Assembly: GCA_945874825.1 (NCBI GenBank)
Contig: CAMCIK010000001.1
Span: forward strand, 165,434 to 229,433
Direction of reading: 5' to 3'
Source of the DNA: Phenylobacterium deserti
Lineage (GTDB): Bacteria > Pseudomonadota > Alphaproteobacteria > Caulobacterales > Caulobacteraceae
DNA length: 64,000 bases
Shown here: positions 1 through 9,488 of the stretch, piece by piece
Layout: every line of letters starts with the position of its first letter
How positions within the stretch are numbered: position 1 is the stretch's first letter
The notes under the pieces: model-generated
What the model saw: the letters and a program-made list of their open reading frames with translations, nothing else
Told to the model about the DNA's origin: nothing
Database searches by the model: none
Program-made: the position numbers and the translations under genes

Positions 1-2
1 TC

Positions 3-716
3 CACCGCCTGGCCGCCCCGGTGGAGGAAATCCTCTATCCGGCCATGGAGGACCACGTCCTCGACCTGATGATCGGCGAGGGGCCGGCGGCCCGGTCGAT
101 CCGCATCGACATCGCCCCCTTCACCCTGGTGGCGGCCACCACCCGGGCGGGCATGCTGGCCACCCCCCTTCGGGACCGGTTCGGCATCCCCATCCGGCTG
201 GAATTCTATTCGGCGGACGAGCTGGTCAAGGTTCTGGCCCACGCCGCCGGGCGGCTGGGACTGAACCTGACCCCGGACGGCGCGGGTGAGATCGCCGCCC
301 GGGCCCGGGGCACGCCGCGGGTAGCCGGGCGCCTGCTGCGGCGGGTGCGGGACTTCGCCGAAGCCGAGGGCGCCGGCGCCATCGACCGGGCCGCCGCCGC
401 CCGGGCCCTGGCCCGGCTGGAGGTGGATCCTGCCGGCCTGGACAGCCTCGACCGCCGCTACCTCCGCGCCCTGATCGAGAACTACGCCGGCGGCCCCGCC
501 GGCCTGGAGACCCTAGCCTACGCCATCGCCGAGGCCCGGGACGCCGTCGAGGACGTCATCGAGCCCTACCTCCTGCAGCAGGGCTTCATCCAGCGCACGC
601 CCCGGGGCCGGGTGGCCTGCGCCCGGGCCTATGAGCACCTGGGTCTCACCCCGCCGCCCTCGCCACCTGCGGCCGGGCAGGGCGGCCTCTTCGAGGGAAA
701 CGGCGATGCAGACTGA
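3..716 (+). CDS. ruvB: Holliday junction branch migration ATPase RuvB (5' end outside the window)
   Basis: RuvB is the hexameric AAA+ motor that, with RuvA, drives branch migration of Holliday junctions. The frame is open from the window edge and begins HRLAAPVEE, so about 237 C-terminal residues of a protein usually near 340 are present. Visible are the YPAMED segment after Walker B, the sensor-1 stretch VAATTRAG, the arginine-finger stretch LRDRFG, the lid domain and the C-terminal winged helix ending near FIQRTPRGR. The Walker A part lies upstream of the window. The stop overlaps the start of the next gene (ybgC) by 11 bases, suggesting translational coupling. The ruv-ybgC-tol order is common in proteobacteria. 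Confidence 0.95.
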   Translation, partial: HRLAAPVEEILYPAMEDHVLDLMIGEGPAARSIRIDIAPFTLVAATTRAGMLATPLRDRFGIPIRLEFYSADELVKVLAHAAGRLGLNLTPDGAGEIAARARGTPRVAGRLLRRVRDFAEAEGAGAIDRAAAARALARLEVDPAGLDSLDRRYLRALIENYAGGPAGLETLAYAIAEARDAVEDVIEPYLLQQGFIQRTPRGRVACARAYEHLGLTPPPSPPAAGQGGLFEGNGDAD

Positions 717-1167
717 GGACCAGGACGCTCCGTCCAGCGGCCGGTACGAGGGCCGCGAGCATGTCCTGCCGGTACGCATCTATTACGAGGACACCGACTT
801 CACGGGAGTGGTCTACCACGCCAACTACCTGCGGTATTTCGAGCGCGGCCGCAGCGACGCCCTGCGGGCGGCGGGGGTCTCCCACACCGACCTCCTCAGC
901 GGGGACCGCCCGACGGCCTTCACCGTGGTGCGGATGGAGATCGACTTCCGCCGCCCGGCCCGGATCGACGACGCCCTGCAGGTCCGCACCCTCTACGACC
1001 GGATCCGGGGTCCCCGCATGTTCATCCAGCAGCGCCTCCTGCGCGGCGGGGAGGTGATCTGCGAGGCCCAGGTCGAGGCCGCGTGCATCGACCTGTCCGG
1101 CCGCCCGGCCCGACCCTCGCCCCGCCTCCTGGAGCGGCTGGCCCCGATCCTGAGTGGAACAGTCTGA
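706..1167 (+). CDS. ybgC: Tol-Pal associated acyl-CoA thioesterase YbgC
   Basis: A 153-residue hotdog-fold thioesterase of the YbgC/4HBT family, which hydrolyses acyl-CoA thioesters at the cytoplasmic face of the membrane. The family signature is clear: [16 protein letters not shown] with the catalytic Asp, followed by [10 protein letters not shown] chose the ATG at 706 (MQTEDQ) because the upstream extension of this frame lies inside ruvB and is arginine/proline-rich shadow sequence. The gene begins within the last codons of ruvB. In most relatives ybgC is directly followed by tolQ; here a large carboxylase gene separates them. Confidence 0.93.
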   Translation: MQTEDQDAPSSGRYEGREHVLPVRIYYEDTDFTGVVYHANYLRYFERGRSDALRAAGVSHTDLLSGDRPTAFTVVRMEIDFRRPARIDDALQVRTLYDRIRGPRMFIQQRLLRGGEVICEAQVEAACIDLSGRPARPSPRLLERLAPILSGTV

Positions 1168-1326
1168 CTAGCCCGGGCCGGCGTTCGCCCGCATTGCGCC
1201 AACGGGCGGCAAGGGCTTCAGGGAACTGGGGTTGACCGAGGCTGAGTATGCTGGACTTTTCACATCCGGCGTGACCGTCCGAAGAGGCGAAACGCAGAGA
1301 CCCTCAAAGGGCTGGAGGAAACATAG

Positions 1327-4300
1327 GTGACGATAGCGTCAATCCTGATCGCCAATCGCGGCGAAATCGCCATCCGCATCGCCCGCGCGGCGTCGGACCT
1401 GGGACGCCGCACGGTGGCGGTGTGGTCCGAGGATGACGCCGACAGCCTGCACCGGCGGATGGCGGACGAGGCCCATCCCCTGGCTGGCAAGGGCCCCTCA
1501 GCCTACCTCGACATGGACGCCGTCATCCGGGCGGCGATCGACAGCGGGTGCGACGCGGTCCACCCAGGCTACGGCTTCCTCTCCGAGCGGGCAGAATTCG
1601 CCCGGCGCTGCGCCAAGGCGGGCCTGACCTTCATCGGCCCGTCCGTCGAGCACCTCGAACTGTTCGGCGACAAGGCCCGGGCCCGGCAGGCGGCGCTGGC
1701 GGCGGATGTGCCCGTCAGCCGTGGCCTGGACCGAAGCGTCACCCTGGAGGAGGCCCGGGAGTTCCTCCTTGGACTGCCCAAGGGCCAGGCCATGATCATC
1801 AAGGCCCTGGCCGGGGGCGGGGGCCGGGGCTCGCGCGTGGTCGCCGGGGTGGACGAACTCGACGCCGCCTTCGCCCGCTGCCGCTCGGAGGCCCAGGCCG
1901 CCTTTGGCGTTGCAGATGTCTATGTGGAGGCTTTCCTGTCCCGGGCGCGGCACATCGAGGTCCAGGTCTTGGGCGACCAGGCCGGCCAGGTGACCCACCT
2001 GGGCGAGCGCGAGTGCAGCGTCCAGCGCCGGTTCCAGAAGGTGGTGGAGATCGCCCCGGCCCCGGGCCTCGATCCGGACCTGCGCCAGCGGATTCTCGAT
2101 GCTGCCCTCCGGCTCGCCCGCAGTGTCGGGTACACGAGCCTGGGGACCTTCGAGTTCCTCCTGGACGCCTCCGGCGCACCTGCGGACCCACCCTTCGTAT
2201 TTATCGAGGCCAATGCCCGCCTGCAGGTCGAGCACACGGTCACCGAAGCGATCACCGGGGTTGACCTTGTGCAGGCGCAGATCCGGTTAGCGGAGGGCGC
2301 GACCCTCGCCGATCTCCGACTTCCCGACCCCGGCCTCCCGTCTCCGGCCCGTTTCGCCATCCAGGCCCGGGTGAACCTGGAGTCCCTGGCCCCCGACGGA
2401 TCAGTGCGTCCCACCAGCGGGGTCCTCACCGCCTACGAGGCCCCCAGCGGCCCGGGCGTGCGCACGGACGGCTTCGGCTATGCGGGTTACCGGACCAGTA
2501 CCGCCTTCGATTCCCTTCTGGCCAAGGTGATCTGCAGCGCCGACGGCGCCGAAGCCGGGCCGGCAGTCGCGCGGTCCCTGCGCGCCCTGTCGGAGTTCCG
2601 GCTCGAGGGGGTCGCCACCAATATCGGCCTGCTTCGCAACATCCTGCGGCATCCGGACTTTGTCGCCGGGGCGGTGCACACGCGCTGGCTCGACGAGAAT
2701 GTCGCGGAACTGGCCGCGCCGGACGAGACGGCGGTCAGCCGCTACGCAGCCCTGTCGCGAAAGGGCGCCCCGGATACGACGGGCGGATTCGCGGGGGCCC
2801 GGGTGGACACCCGCGACCCCCTCGCCCTCTTCAAGCATGACGCAGACGTCAAGTCAGCCCAGGCGGCGACGGTGGAAACCCCGGCTGACCTGGAGGCCGG
2901 AGCGCTGGGCCCGGAGGGGTCAGTGGGAGTCGGCTCGCCGATCCAGGGGACCATCACAGCGATTGACGTCGCCGTCGACGACCCGGTCCGCAGGGGCCAG
3001 CAGGTGGCCATCGTCGAGGCGATGAAGATGGAGCACGTCATCACCGCCGACCGGGACGGCGTGGTCCGTGCAGTGACCATGTCCGTCGGCGACGTTGTCC
3101 GGGAAGGCTATCCCATCGTCTTCATCGAGGAGGCCGAGGTCGCTGGTGCCCGGATCGAGGGGGCCGTGCGCATCGACCCCGACTTCATCCGTCCCGACCT
3201 GCAGGAGAACCTCGACCGGCACGCCTACACCCTGGACGAGAACCGTCCCGAGGTGGTGGCGAAGCGACATGCCCGGGGCTACCGCATGGTCCGCGAGAGC
3301 ATAGACCAGCTGATGGACGCCGGCTCCTTCAAGGAATACTGGCCCCTGATCGTCGCCCGCCAGCACCGGCGCGCCGACATCGAGACCCTGCGCCGGACCA
3401 CGCCCGGCGACGGCGTGGTGGCCGGCATTGGCGCCATCAACGGCGACCATTTCGGGCCCGAGCAGAGCCGGGCCATGGTGGTGGCCTACGACTACACGGT
3501 CCTCGCGGGTACCCAGGGCGGACGCAATCACTACAAGCAGGACCGGATGTTCGACCTGGCCAAGCGCCTGCGGCTACCCGTGATCCTGTTCGGCGAGGGC
3601 GGCGGCGGGCGTCCGGGCGACGATTCCACGGGGCCGGGCGTGGCCTTCGATACGTCGACCTTCACGCAGTACGCCCAGCTCAGCGGCCTGGTGCCCCTAG
3701 TGGCCATCGTCAACGGCCGCTGCTTCGCTGGCAACACGGCCCTGGTGGCCTCCAGCGACGTGATCATCGCCACGGAGGGCACGACGCTCGGCATGGGCGG
3801 GCCCGCCATGATCGAGGGCGGCGGCCTGGGCATCTACACGCCCGAGGAAGTGGGGCCCATGTCCTTCCAGGTCCCCAACGGCGTCGTCGACATCCTGGTC
3901 CGCGACGAGCCCGAGGCAGTCGAGGTCGCAAAGAAGTACCTGTCCTACTTCCAGGGCCCGGTGGCGGACTGGGAGGCGCCCGACCAGAGGACGCTCCGGC
4001 ACGTCATCCCCGAGAACCGCCTGCGACTTTACGACATGCGGGAGATCATCTCGACGATCGCTGACATCGGATCCGTCCTCGAGATCCGCAAGAAGTTCGG
4101 GGTGGGTGTCATCACCGCCTTCATCCGGGTCGAGGGCCGGCCCATGGGGGTGATCGCCAACAACCCGCACCATCTGGCCGGCGCCGTCGACTCGCCCGGT
4201 GCCGACAAGGGCGCCCGCTTCATCCAGCTCTGCGACGCCTTCGACATTCCCATCCTGAGCCTGATGGACTGCCCGGGCATCATGGTCGGGCCGGATGTCG

Positions 4301-4743
4301 AGCGGACTGCCCTGGTCCGGCACGCCCTGCGGATGTTCAACGTCGGCGCCAATGTCACCACAGCCCTGTTCGGGGTGGTGGTGCGCAAGGCCTACGGACT
4401 GGGCGTCCAGGCCATGTGCGGGGCCAGCTCGGGCATGCCCTACTTCACCGTCGCCTGGCCAACCGCCGAGTTCGCCGGGATGAACATCGAGGGGTCGGTC
4501 AAGCTGGGCTTCCGGAAGGAGCTTGCCGCCATCGAGGACCCTGAGGCCCGGCGGGCCGATTTCGACAAGCGCGTCGAGCGGGCCTACGAGAGCGCCAAGG
4601 CCGTGAACGCGGCCGCAGGCGGCGGCCTGGACGACGTGATCGACCCCACGGATACCCGCAGCTGGATCGTCCGGGGGCTCCAGGCCCTGCCGCCGGTGCG
4701 GCCGCGCGAGGGCAAGAAGTACCCCTATATCGACCCCTGGTGA
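1327..4743 (+). CDS. Single-chain biotin-dependent acyl-CoA carboxylase (BC-BCCP-CT)
   Basis: A 1138-residue polypeptide with all parts of a biotin-dependent carboxylase. An N-terminal biotin carboxylase (about 1-450) starts IASILIANRGEIAIRIARA and has the ATP-grasp glycine loop KALAGGGGRGS. A biotin carrier domain (about 530-600) has the motif EAMKMEH, with Lys567 the expected biotinylation site. A carboxyltransferase (about 640-1138) has both halves, including GEGGGGRPGDD and SLMDCPGIMVGP. Most acetyl/propionyl-CoA carboxylases are split over two or more subunits; this domain order matches the single-chain long-chain acyl-CoA carboxylase family. The acyl substrate cannot be read from sequence. 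The start is GTG with a strong GGAGGA ribosome site 7 bases upstream. Confidence 0.9.
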   Translation: MTIASILIANRGEIAIRIARAASDLGRRTVAVWSEDDADSLHRRMADEAHPLAGKGPSAYLDMDAVIRAAIDSGCDAVHPGYGFLSERAEFARRCAKAGLTFIGPSVEHLELFGDKARARQAALAADVPVSRGLDRSVTLEEAREFLLGLPKGQAMIIKALAGGGGRGSRVVAGVDELDAAFARCRSEAQAAFGVADVYVEAFLSRARHIEVQVLGDQAGQVTHLGERECSVQRRFQKVVEIAPAPGLDPDLRQRILDAALRLARSVGYTSLGTFEFLLDASGAPADPPFVFIEANARLQVEHTVTEAITGVDLVQAQIRLAEGATLADLRLPDPGLPSPARFAIQARVNLESLAPDGSVRPTSGVLTAYEAPSGPGVRTDGFGYAGYRTSTAFDSLLAKVICSADGAEAGPAVARSLRALSEFRLEGVATNIGLLRNILRHPDFVAGAVHTRWLDENVAELAAPDETAVSRYAALSRKGAPDTTGGFAGARVDTRDPLALFKHDADVKSAQAATVETPADLEAGALGPEGSVGVGSPIQGTITAIDVAVDDPVRRGQQVAIVEAMKMEHVITADRDGVVRAVTMSVGDVVREGYPIVFIEEAEVAGARIEGAVRIDPDFIRPDLQENLDRHAYTLDENRPEVVAKRHARGYRMVRESIDQLMDAGSFKEYWPLIVARQHRRADIETLRRTTPGDGVVAGIGAINGDHFGPEQSRAMVVAYDYTVLAGTQGGRNHYKQDRMFDLAKRLRLPVILFGEGGGGRPGDDSTGPGVAFDTSTFTQYAQLSGLVPLVAIVNGRCFAGNTALVASSDVIIATEGTTLGMGGPAMIEGGGLGIYTPEEVGPMSFQVPNGVVDILVRDEPEAVEVAKKYLSYFQGPVADWEAPDQRTLRHVIPENRLRLYDMREIISTIADIGSVLEIRKKFGVGVITAFIRVEGRPMGVIANNPHHLAGAVDSPGADKGARFIQLCDAFDIPILSLMDCPGIMVGPDVERTALVRHALRMFNVGANVTTALFGVVVRKAYGLGVQAMCGASSGMPYFTVAWPTAEFAGMNIEGSVKLGFRKELAAIEDPEARRADFDKRVERAYESAKAVNAAAGGGLDDVIDPTDTRSWIVRGLQALPPVRPREGKKYPYIDPW

Positions 4744-4900
4744 CCCCCGGCCTGGCCTGGCATTCCCCCGGTCAGAGCCTGCGCGTTAACCAAAAAGTCG
4801 TGCCTGCGCGGCTAGGGTCCGCCCTATCTTCGCCACGGTCCACTGCAGTCTGGCGAAGCCCCCTTGATCGGACCTGAAACAGGGCAGACCCGGAGAGACC

Positions 4901-5602
4901 ATGGAGCCCGCCGCCATCACGCCGGAGACCTTCTCCTTCCTCGCCCTGTTCGCCCGGGCAGACTGGGTGGTGAAGTCCGTGATGGTCGTCCTTGGCCTGG
5001 CGTCCCTGGCCTCCTGGGCGGTGATCCTCGACAAGGGCATGCGCCTTCGCGGGCTGAACCAGGCGGCGGACGCCTTCGAGACCGAGGTATCGTCAGGGCG
5101 CGGCCTCGAGGACATCGCCCTGGAGGCCGGCGACAATCCGCCCCACACCCTTCACCGGATGCTCCAGGCGGCGCTCTTCGAATGGAAGGAAGCGCGCGGA
5201 CGCGGCCCGGTCTCGGAGGGACAGGCGGCCTTCCTGATCCAGCGGATCGACCGGGTCCTCGACGCCGCCATCGCCCGTGAGGCCCTACGGATCGAGGCCG
5301 GACTGTCGGCCCTGGCCATCGTCGCCACCGCCTCGCCCTTCATCGGCCTGTTCGGCACGGTGTGGGGGATCATGCACAGCTTCCAGGCCATAGCGCTCCA
5401 GAAGAACACCAGCCTGGCCGTGGTGGCACCCAGCATCGCCGAAGCCCTGTTCGCCACGGCCCTGGGTCTGATCGCCGCCATTCCCGCCTATGTCGCCTTC
5501 AACCACTACTCCTCCGCGGTCGGCCGCTATTCCGCCCGGCTGGAGGCCTTCGCCGACGACCTGTCCACCGCCGTCCAGCGGCGTCTGGCCGCGAAGGTCT
5601 GA
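4901..5602 (+). CDS. tolQ: Tol-Pal system inner-membrane protein TolQ
   Basis: TolQ (233 aa) forms, with TolR, the proton-driven motor that energises TolA and keeps the outer membrane attached during division. It belongs to the MotA/TolQ/ExbB family: one N-terminal membrane helix (VVKSVMVVLGLASLASWAVI), a cytoplasmic loop, and two C-terminal helices with the hallmark TASPFIGLFGTVWGIM and the later PSIAEALFATALGLIAAIPA. It is the first gene of the tolQRAB-pal-cpoB run, with tolR only 3 bases downstream. The 157 bases before it have no gene and probably hold the operon promoter, though I could not pick convincing -35/-10 boxes. Confidence 0.95.
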   Translation: MEPAAITPETFSFLALFARADWVVKSVMVVLGLASLASWAVILDKGMRLRGLNQAADAFETEVSSGRGLEDIALEAGDNPPHTLHRMLQAALFEWKEARGRGPVSEGQAAFLIQRIDRVLDAAIAREALRIEAGLSALAIVATASPFIGLFGTVWGIMHSFQAIALQKNTSLAVVAPSIAEALFATALGLIAAIPAYVAFNHYSSAVGRYSARLEAFADDLSTAVQRRLAAKV

Positions 5603-5605
5603 CCC

Positions 5606-6115
5606 ATGGCCCTGTCCGCGAACGACGCGTTTTCCGGGGCAGGCGGCGGAGGCCGTCGGCGGCGCTATGGCCGCAACAGGCGCTCGGCCCTGTCTGAGAT
5701 CAATGTGACGCCACTTGTGGATGTCATGCTCGTCCTCCTGATTGTGTTCATGATCTCCGCGCCCCTGCTCACGGCCGGCGTGCCCATTGACCTCCCGAAG
5801 ACCGAAGCCGGCGCCATTCGCGAGGCCGAGGCCCCGGTCAGCATCGCGATCCGCGCCGACGGTGCGGTCTTCGTCCAGGATCAGCCAACGCCCTTCGACG
5901 CCCTCGGGCCAGCCCTCGCTGCCGCCGCCTCGGACGATCCCGAGAGGCAGGTCTTCGTCCGTGCTGACGGGCGCGCCGCCTATGCAGATGTCGCCCGGGT
6001 CATGGCCGCCCTATCGGTCCGCGGCTACCGGAACTTGAATCTGATCACGGAGGCAGGCGGGCCCGCGGCCGGGTCTCCGCCACCGGCGCCCGCCGCGCGC
6101 CCGGGGACGCCATGA
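5606..6115 (+). CDS. tolR: Tol-Pal system protein TolR
   Basis: TolR/ExbD family protein of 169 residues with a short basic cytoplasmic N-terminus and one membrane helix carrying the motor aspartate in SEINVTPLVDVMLVLLIVF, followed by a periplasmic domain. Together with TolQ it converts proton flow into movement of TolA. The C-terminus is a short proline/alanine-rich tail (GSPPPAPAARPG). The stop codon overlaps the tolA start in an ATGA arrangement. Confidence 0.95.
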   Translation: MALSANDAFSGAGGGGRRRRYGRNRRSALSEINVTPLVDVMLVLLIVFMISAPLLTAGVPIDLPKTEAGAIREAEAPVSIAIRADGAVFVQDQPTPFDALGPALAAAASDDPERQVFVRADGRAAYADVARVMAALSVRGYRNLNLITEAGGPAAGSPPPAPAARPGTP

Positions 6116-6909
6116 GGGTAGCCCCGACTTTCAGCCCCGGGCTCGCGGTCTCCGCCGTCGCCCACCTGGCGCTGATCGCGGCCCTGCTCATGGCCAGCGC
6201 CGTAGGAACCGGCTCCCCCGCCGATCCCGGGCCGGTCGCCGTACGGTTGGCCAGTCCCTCAGACCTTTCCGCCGCCCAGTCCGCAGCTGCCGGACCCCTG
6301 GCCCCGGCGGTGGAGGCCCTTGAGGTCGAGGCGACCGCACCCGAACCCGAACCGATAGTCGAGGCCGCGCCTCAGCCCACCCCGGAACCCCAGATCCCGG
6401 CCCCGGCCGCAAGGCCTGCGACGCCCCCTCCGCCGCCTCAAAAAGCCGCAGCGACGAAGCCGGCAGCCCAACCCGCCGCAAGGCCAGGGCCTCCGCGCCC
6501 GGCGCCTCCCGTGACGCGACAAACGGGTGGGGGGCTGGACCTTGAGGCCCTCGCCACCGAAGTCGCCCGGATGGGCGGAGGACGCCCGGGTCCTGCAGCC
6601 GCCACGGGGCCGAGCGCCGCCGCCCTTGCAGGACTCCAGGACCAGTTGCAGCAGCGCTGGACTCCCAATTGCGAGGTGGAAGGCGGGCGCGATGTCCGGG
6701 TGCGGGTGAGTTTCGGGCTTGCCACCTCCGGGGAACTCGAAGGGCCGGTGGAGGCCGGCGGGCTTGAGCGCTCTGACAATCCGACCGTCAGGGCGGCTGC
6801 CGAGCGCGCCATCCGGGCCGTTTACCAGGCCGCGCCTTTCACCGACCTGGCGGGTCCGACCAGTCGCCGGTTCGCCGTCAACTTCAACGCCCGGGAGGCC
6901 TGTTCATGA
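6112..6909 (+). CDS. tolA: Tol-Pal system protein TolA (TonB-like C-terminal domain)
   Basis: TolA links the TolQR motor to the outer membrane Pal/TolB complex. The 265-residue product has an N-terminal membrane anchor ([19 protein letters not shown]), a proline/alanine/glutamate-rich periplasmic linker at about residues 60-145, and a C-terminal TonB/TolA-like domain from about residue 170 ([15 protein letters not shown]) ending NFNAREACS. The linker is Pro-Ala rich rather than the long lysine-rich helix of enteric TolA, which is usual in alphaproteobacteria. The start overlaps tolR and the stop overlaps tolB (ATGA), so these genes are likely translationally coupled. Confidence 0.92.
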   Translation: MRVAPTFSPGLAVSAVAHLALIAALLMASAVGTGSPADPGPVAVRLASPSDLSAAQSAAAGPLAPAVEALEVEATAPEPEPIVEAAPQPTPEPQIPAPAARPATPPPPPQKAAATKPAAQPAARPGPPRPAPPVTRQTGGGLDLEALATEVARMGGGRPGPAAATGPSAAALAGLQDQLQQRWTPNCEVEGGRDVRVRVSFGLATSGELEGPVEAGGLERSDNPTVRAAAERAIRAVYQAAPFTDLAGPTSRRFAVNFNAREACS

Positions 6910-8192
6910 AGATGTTCGCAGCCGCTCTCGTCGCCTGCCTGGCCCTGACTGGGGTCAGCCTGTTGCCGTCGTACGCGCGCGCCGAGATCGAGGTGGACGT
7001 CAACCGGGGCGATATCCGCCCGCTTCCCCTGGCCACCCCGGACTTCGAGGGTCAAAGGGGTGCCGAAATCGCCCGGGTCATCATGGATAACCTGAGCCGA
7101 TCGGGGCTGTTCGGTCCGGTCGACTCCGGAGGCCGCCGATCGGAAGTGGCGGTAGAGCCGGACTTCGCCGTCTGGAAGTCCCTCGGCGCCCAGGCCATGG
7201 TCAATGGTAAGGTCCAGCTCGTGGACGGCCGCCTGCAGGTGGACTTCCGCCTTTGGGACATTCCCGCTGGCCAGCAGCTGCTCGGCCTGCAGTTCACCTC
7301 AACCCCCGAGAACTGGCGCCGCGTGGCGCACAAGATCTCGGACGCCGTATACGAGCGGTTGACGGGCGAGAAGGGCTATTTCGACACCCGGGTCGTGTTC
7401 GTCTCGGAAACCGGCGGTCGCCTGGAGCGGACGCTCAGGCTGGCGGTCATGGACCAGGACGGCGCCAATCCCAGCTATCTGACCGATGGCTCGGAGATCG
7501 TTCTCTCGCCGCGTTTCTCCGCTTCCAGCCAGGAAATCACCTACATGGCCCTGCGGCCGGAGGGGTCGTCCGTCTACCTGTTGAACCTGGAGACCGGTCG
7601 CCGGGAGAGTCTCGGCCAGTTCCCCGGCATGGTATTCGCCCCGCGCTTCTCGCCGGACGGGAGCCAGGTGGCCTTCGCCGTGGAGAAGAACGGTAACTCC
7701 GACATCTGGGTCATGAACCTGGTCAACCGGCAAAGCCGTCGCCTGACCTCGGACCCGGCCATCGATACCTCTCCGGCCTTCTCTCCCGACGGAAGCCGGA
7801 TCGTCTTCAATTCGGATCGTGGCGGCTCGCCCCAGCTCTACATCATGGACGCCGCGGGCGGCGGGGCCCGGCGCATCTCCTTCGGAGACGGGCGCTACAC
7901 CTCGCCGGTCTGGAGCCCTACAGGCGACTTCATCGCCTTCACGCGGCAGGGCGGCGGGCAGTTCCACATCGGCGTCATGCGGCCTGAAGGCTCGGACGAG
8001 CGGACCCTGACTTCAAGCTACATGGACGAGGGCCCGACCTGGGCCCCGAATGGCCGGGTGCTGCTGTTCAGCCGCCAGGAAGCCGGGGGCGAACCTCGCC
8101 TCTGGACCGTAGATGTCACAGGCCGCATCCTGAAACCGGCCCCCTACACCGGCGGGGCCTCGGACCCGGCGTGGTCGCCCCTGATCAACTGA
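6906..8192 (+). CDS. tolB: Tol-Pal system beta-propeller protein TolB
   Basis: Periplasmic TolB (428 aa) binds Pal and TolA. It has a cleavable signal peptide ([21 protein letters not shown]), an N-terminal alpha/beta domain (about 25-165), and a six-bladed propeller with repeated [10 protein letters not shown] / [10 protein letters not shown] / [10 protein letters not shown] blade motifs, each followed by aspartate-rich turns. It overlaps the tolA stop by four bases and is followed 18 bases later by pal. Length and order are standard for the family. Confidence 0.96.
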   Translation: MKMFAAALVACLALTGVSLLPSYARAEIEVDVNRGDIRPLPLATPDFEGQRGAEIARVIMDNLSRSGLFGPVDSGGRRSEVAVEPDFAVWKSLGAQAMVNGKVQLVDGRLQVDFRLWDIPAGQQLLGLQFTSTPENWRRVAHKISDAVYERLTGEKGYFDTRVVFVSETGGRLERTLRLAVMDQDGANPSYLTDGSEIVLSPRFSASSQEITYMALRPEGSSVYLLNLETGRRESLGQFPGMVFAPRFSPDGSQVAFAVEKNGNSDIWVMNLVNRQSRRLTSDPAIDTSPAFSPDGSRIVFNSDRGGSPQLYIMDAAGGGARRISFGDGRYTSPVWSPTGDFIAFTRQGGGQFHIGVMRPEGSDERTLTSSYMDEGPTWAPNGRVLLFSRQEAGGEPRLWTVDVTGRILKPAPYTGGASDPAWSPLIN

Positions 8193-8210
8193 CGACGTGA
8201 GGACACCCGA

Positions 8211-8780
8211 ATGAAAACCCATACCGCCCTGCGCTGGACGCCCCTCTTCGCCGCCGCCGCCCTCCTTGGGGCCTGCCAGTCGACACCCAAGCCGGGGCCC
8301 GAGACCGACAAGCCGCCCGAGGCCGGGACGGCTGTCGCCGGGGGTTCCGCTACCGGCACTGGCGCGATCCAGCCGGTTCGCCGTCCCGACTCCGTGACCG
8401 GTGCGCCCCTGCCGGGGACCGAGCAGGACTTTGTCATCAATGTCTCCGACCGGGTCCTGTTCGACATCGACCAGTACGATGTCCGGGAGGATGCCGCCGT
8501 CATCCTTGAGCGGCAGGCGGCCTGGCTGAACCGCTATCCCTCCGTCCAGGTCCGGATCGAGGGCAATGCCGACGAACGGGGCACCCGGGAGTACAATATT
8601 GCCCTGGGGTCTCGCCGGGCCAACGCCGTGCGGGACGACCTGGTCAGCCGCGGTGTCTCGCCATCGCGGATCTCCACCGTCTCCTTCGGCAAGGAGCGGC
8701 CCGTTGATCCGGGTGCCGACGACGAGGCCTTCCGCCGTAACCGTAACGCCCGCACGGTGCTCATCGGCGGCGTCCGCTAG
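8211..8780 (+). CDS. pal: Peptidoglycan-associated outer membrane lipoprotein Pal
   Basis: A 189-residue OmpA-family lipoprotein that anchors the outer membrane to peptidoglycan. The N-terminal signal ends in the lipobox LLGAC, so the Cys in ACQST should be lipidated. A proline/glycine-rich linker follows, then the OmpA-like domain from VLFDIDQYDVREDA to the peptidoglycan-contact motif GNADERGTREYNIALGSRRA. A plausible ribosome site (GAGGA) precedes the ATG. Sits between tolB and cpoB. Confidence 0.96.
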   Translation: MKTHTALRWTPLFAAAALLGACQSTPKPGPETDKPPEAGTAVAGGSATGTGAIQPVRRPDSVTGAPLPGTEQDFVINVSDRVLFDIDQYDVREDAAVILERQAAWLNRYPSVQVRIEGNADERGTREYNIALGSRRANAVRDDLVSRGVSPSRISTVSFGKERPVDPGADDEAFRRNRNARTVLIGGVR

Positions 8781-8783
8781 TCC

Positions 8784-9488
8784 ATGGCCGGCCTGAGGAA
8801 CGCCCTCATCGGCCTTGGACTGGCGCTTGCCGTCCCGGCCATGTCTGCCGCAGCGCCACCCGTCGAGGACCCGAGGGACGTCCGCATCCGGGAGCTTTCC
8901 GACCGGGTGTCCGACCTCGAGAAAGCCATCAAGGACCTCAACGCCCAGGTCGAATCCGCCGCGCGCAACGCCGACCTTGCCCGGGGCGACGTCAAGGTCC
9001 TGCAGGACCGGATGACCGGTCCCCAACCGACCTCCCCGGCCCCTGTCCCGGTCGCAGCAGGTCCAGCGGCGGCGGCCGCGGCGACTCGATCCCCCGCCAC
9101 ACTTGCGGAGGATGGCCTCACCCTCGGGCGGCGGCAGCTCCAGGGCGGGGATGCCCGCGCGGCCGAGGCCACCCTCACGACCTGGCTCGCGTCTGCACCC
9201 GGCGATCCGAAGGCCGGCGAAGGGGCTTATCTTCGCGGCCGGGCCCGGTCCCAGCAGTCGGCCTGGGCGGACGCCGCGGCAGACTATATCACCGCCCTGA
9301 AGGGATGGCCCGCAACCTGGTGGGCGCCGGACGCGGTCGTCGAACTGGCCCGTGCCCTGGGACGACTGGGCAAGACAGCGGAGTCCTGCCAGGCCCTGGA
9401 AACGCTGACGGCGCGCTATCCGGAAACCTCGGAGGGTGCGCGCACCCGTGCGGCGGCGGTCTCAGCCCAGTCGCGGTGCGGCGCCTGA
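8784..9488 (+). CDS. cpoB: Cell division coordinator CpoB (YbgF)
   Basis: CpoB/YbgF (234 aa) is the periplasmic partner of TolA that coordinates peptidoglycan synthesis with outer-membrane constriction. It has a signal peptide (LIGLGLALAVPAMSAAA), an N-terminal coiled coil (about 30-75, IRELSDRVSDLEKAIKDLN) for trimerisation, an alanine/proline linker, and C-terminal TPR repeats from about residue 110. It starts 3 bases after pal and closes the tol-pal block. Its last codons overlap the inferred GTG start of tilS. Confidence 0.92.
   Translation: MAGLRNALIGLGLALAVPAMSAAAPPVEDPRDVRIRELSDRVSDLEKAIKDLNAQVESAARNADLARGDVKVLQDRMTGPQPTSPAPVPVAAGPAAAAAATRSPATLAEDGLTLGRRQLQGGDARAAEATLTTWLASAPGDPKAGEGAYLRGRARSQQSAWADAAADYITALKGWPATWWAPDAVVELARALGRLGKTAESCQALETLTARYPETSEGARTRAAAVSAQSRCGA

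Noticed and set aside
1168..1326. Promoter or terminator before the carboxylase gene
   Set aside because: A six-pair stem (CGCCCG/CGGGCG near 1185-1215) and a TTGACC near 1231 exist, but there is no T run after the stem and no good -10 at proper spacing.
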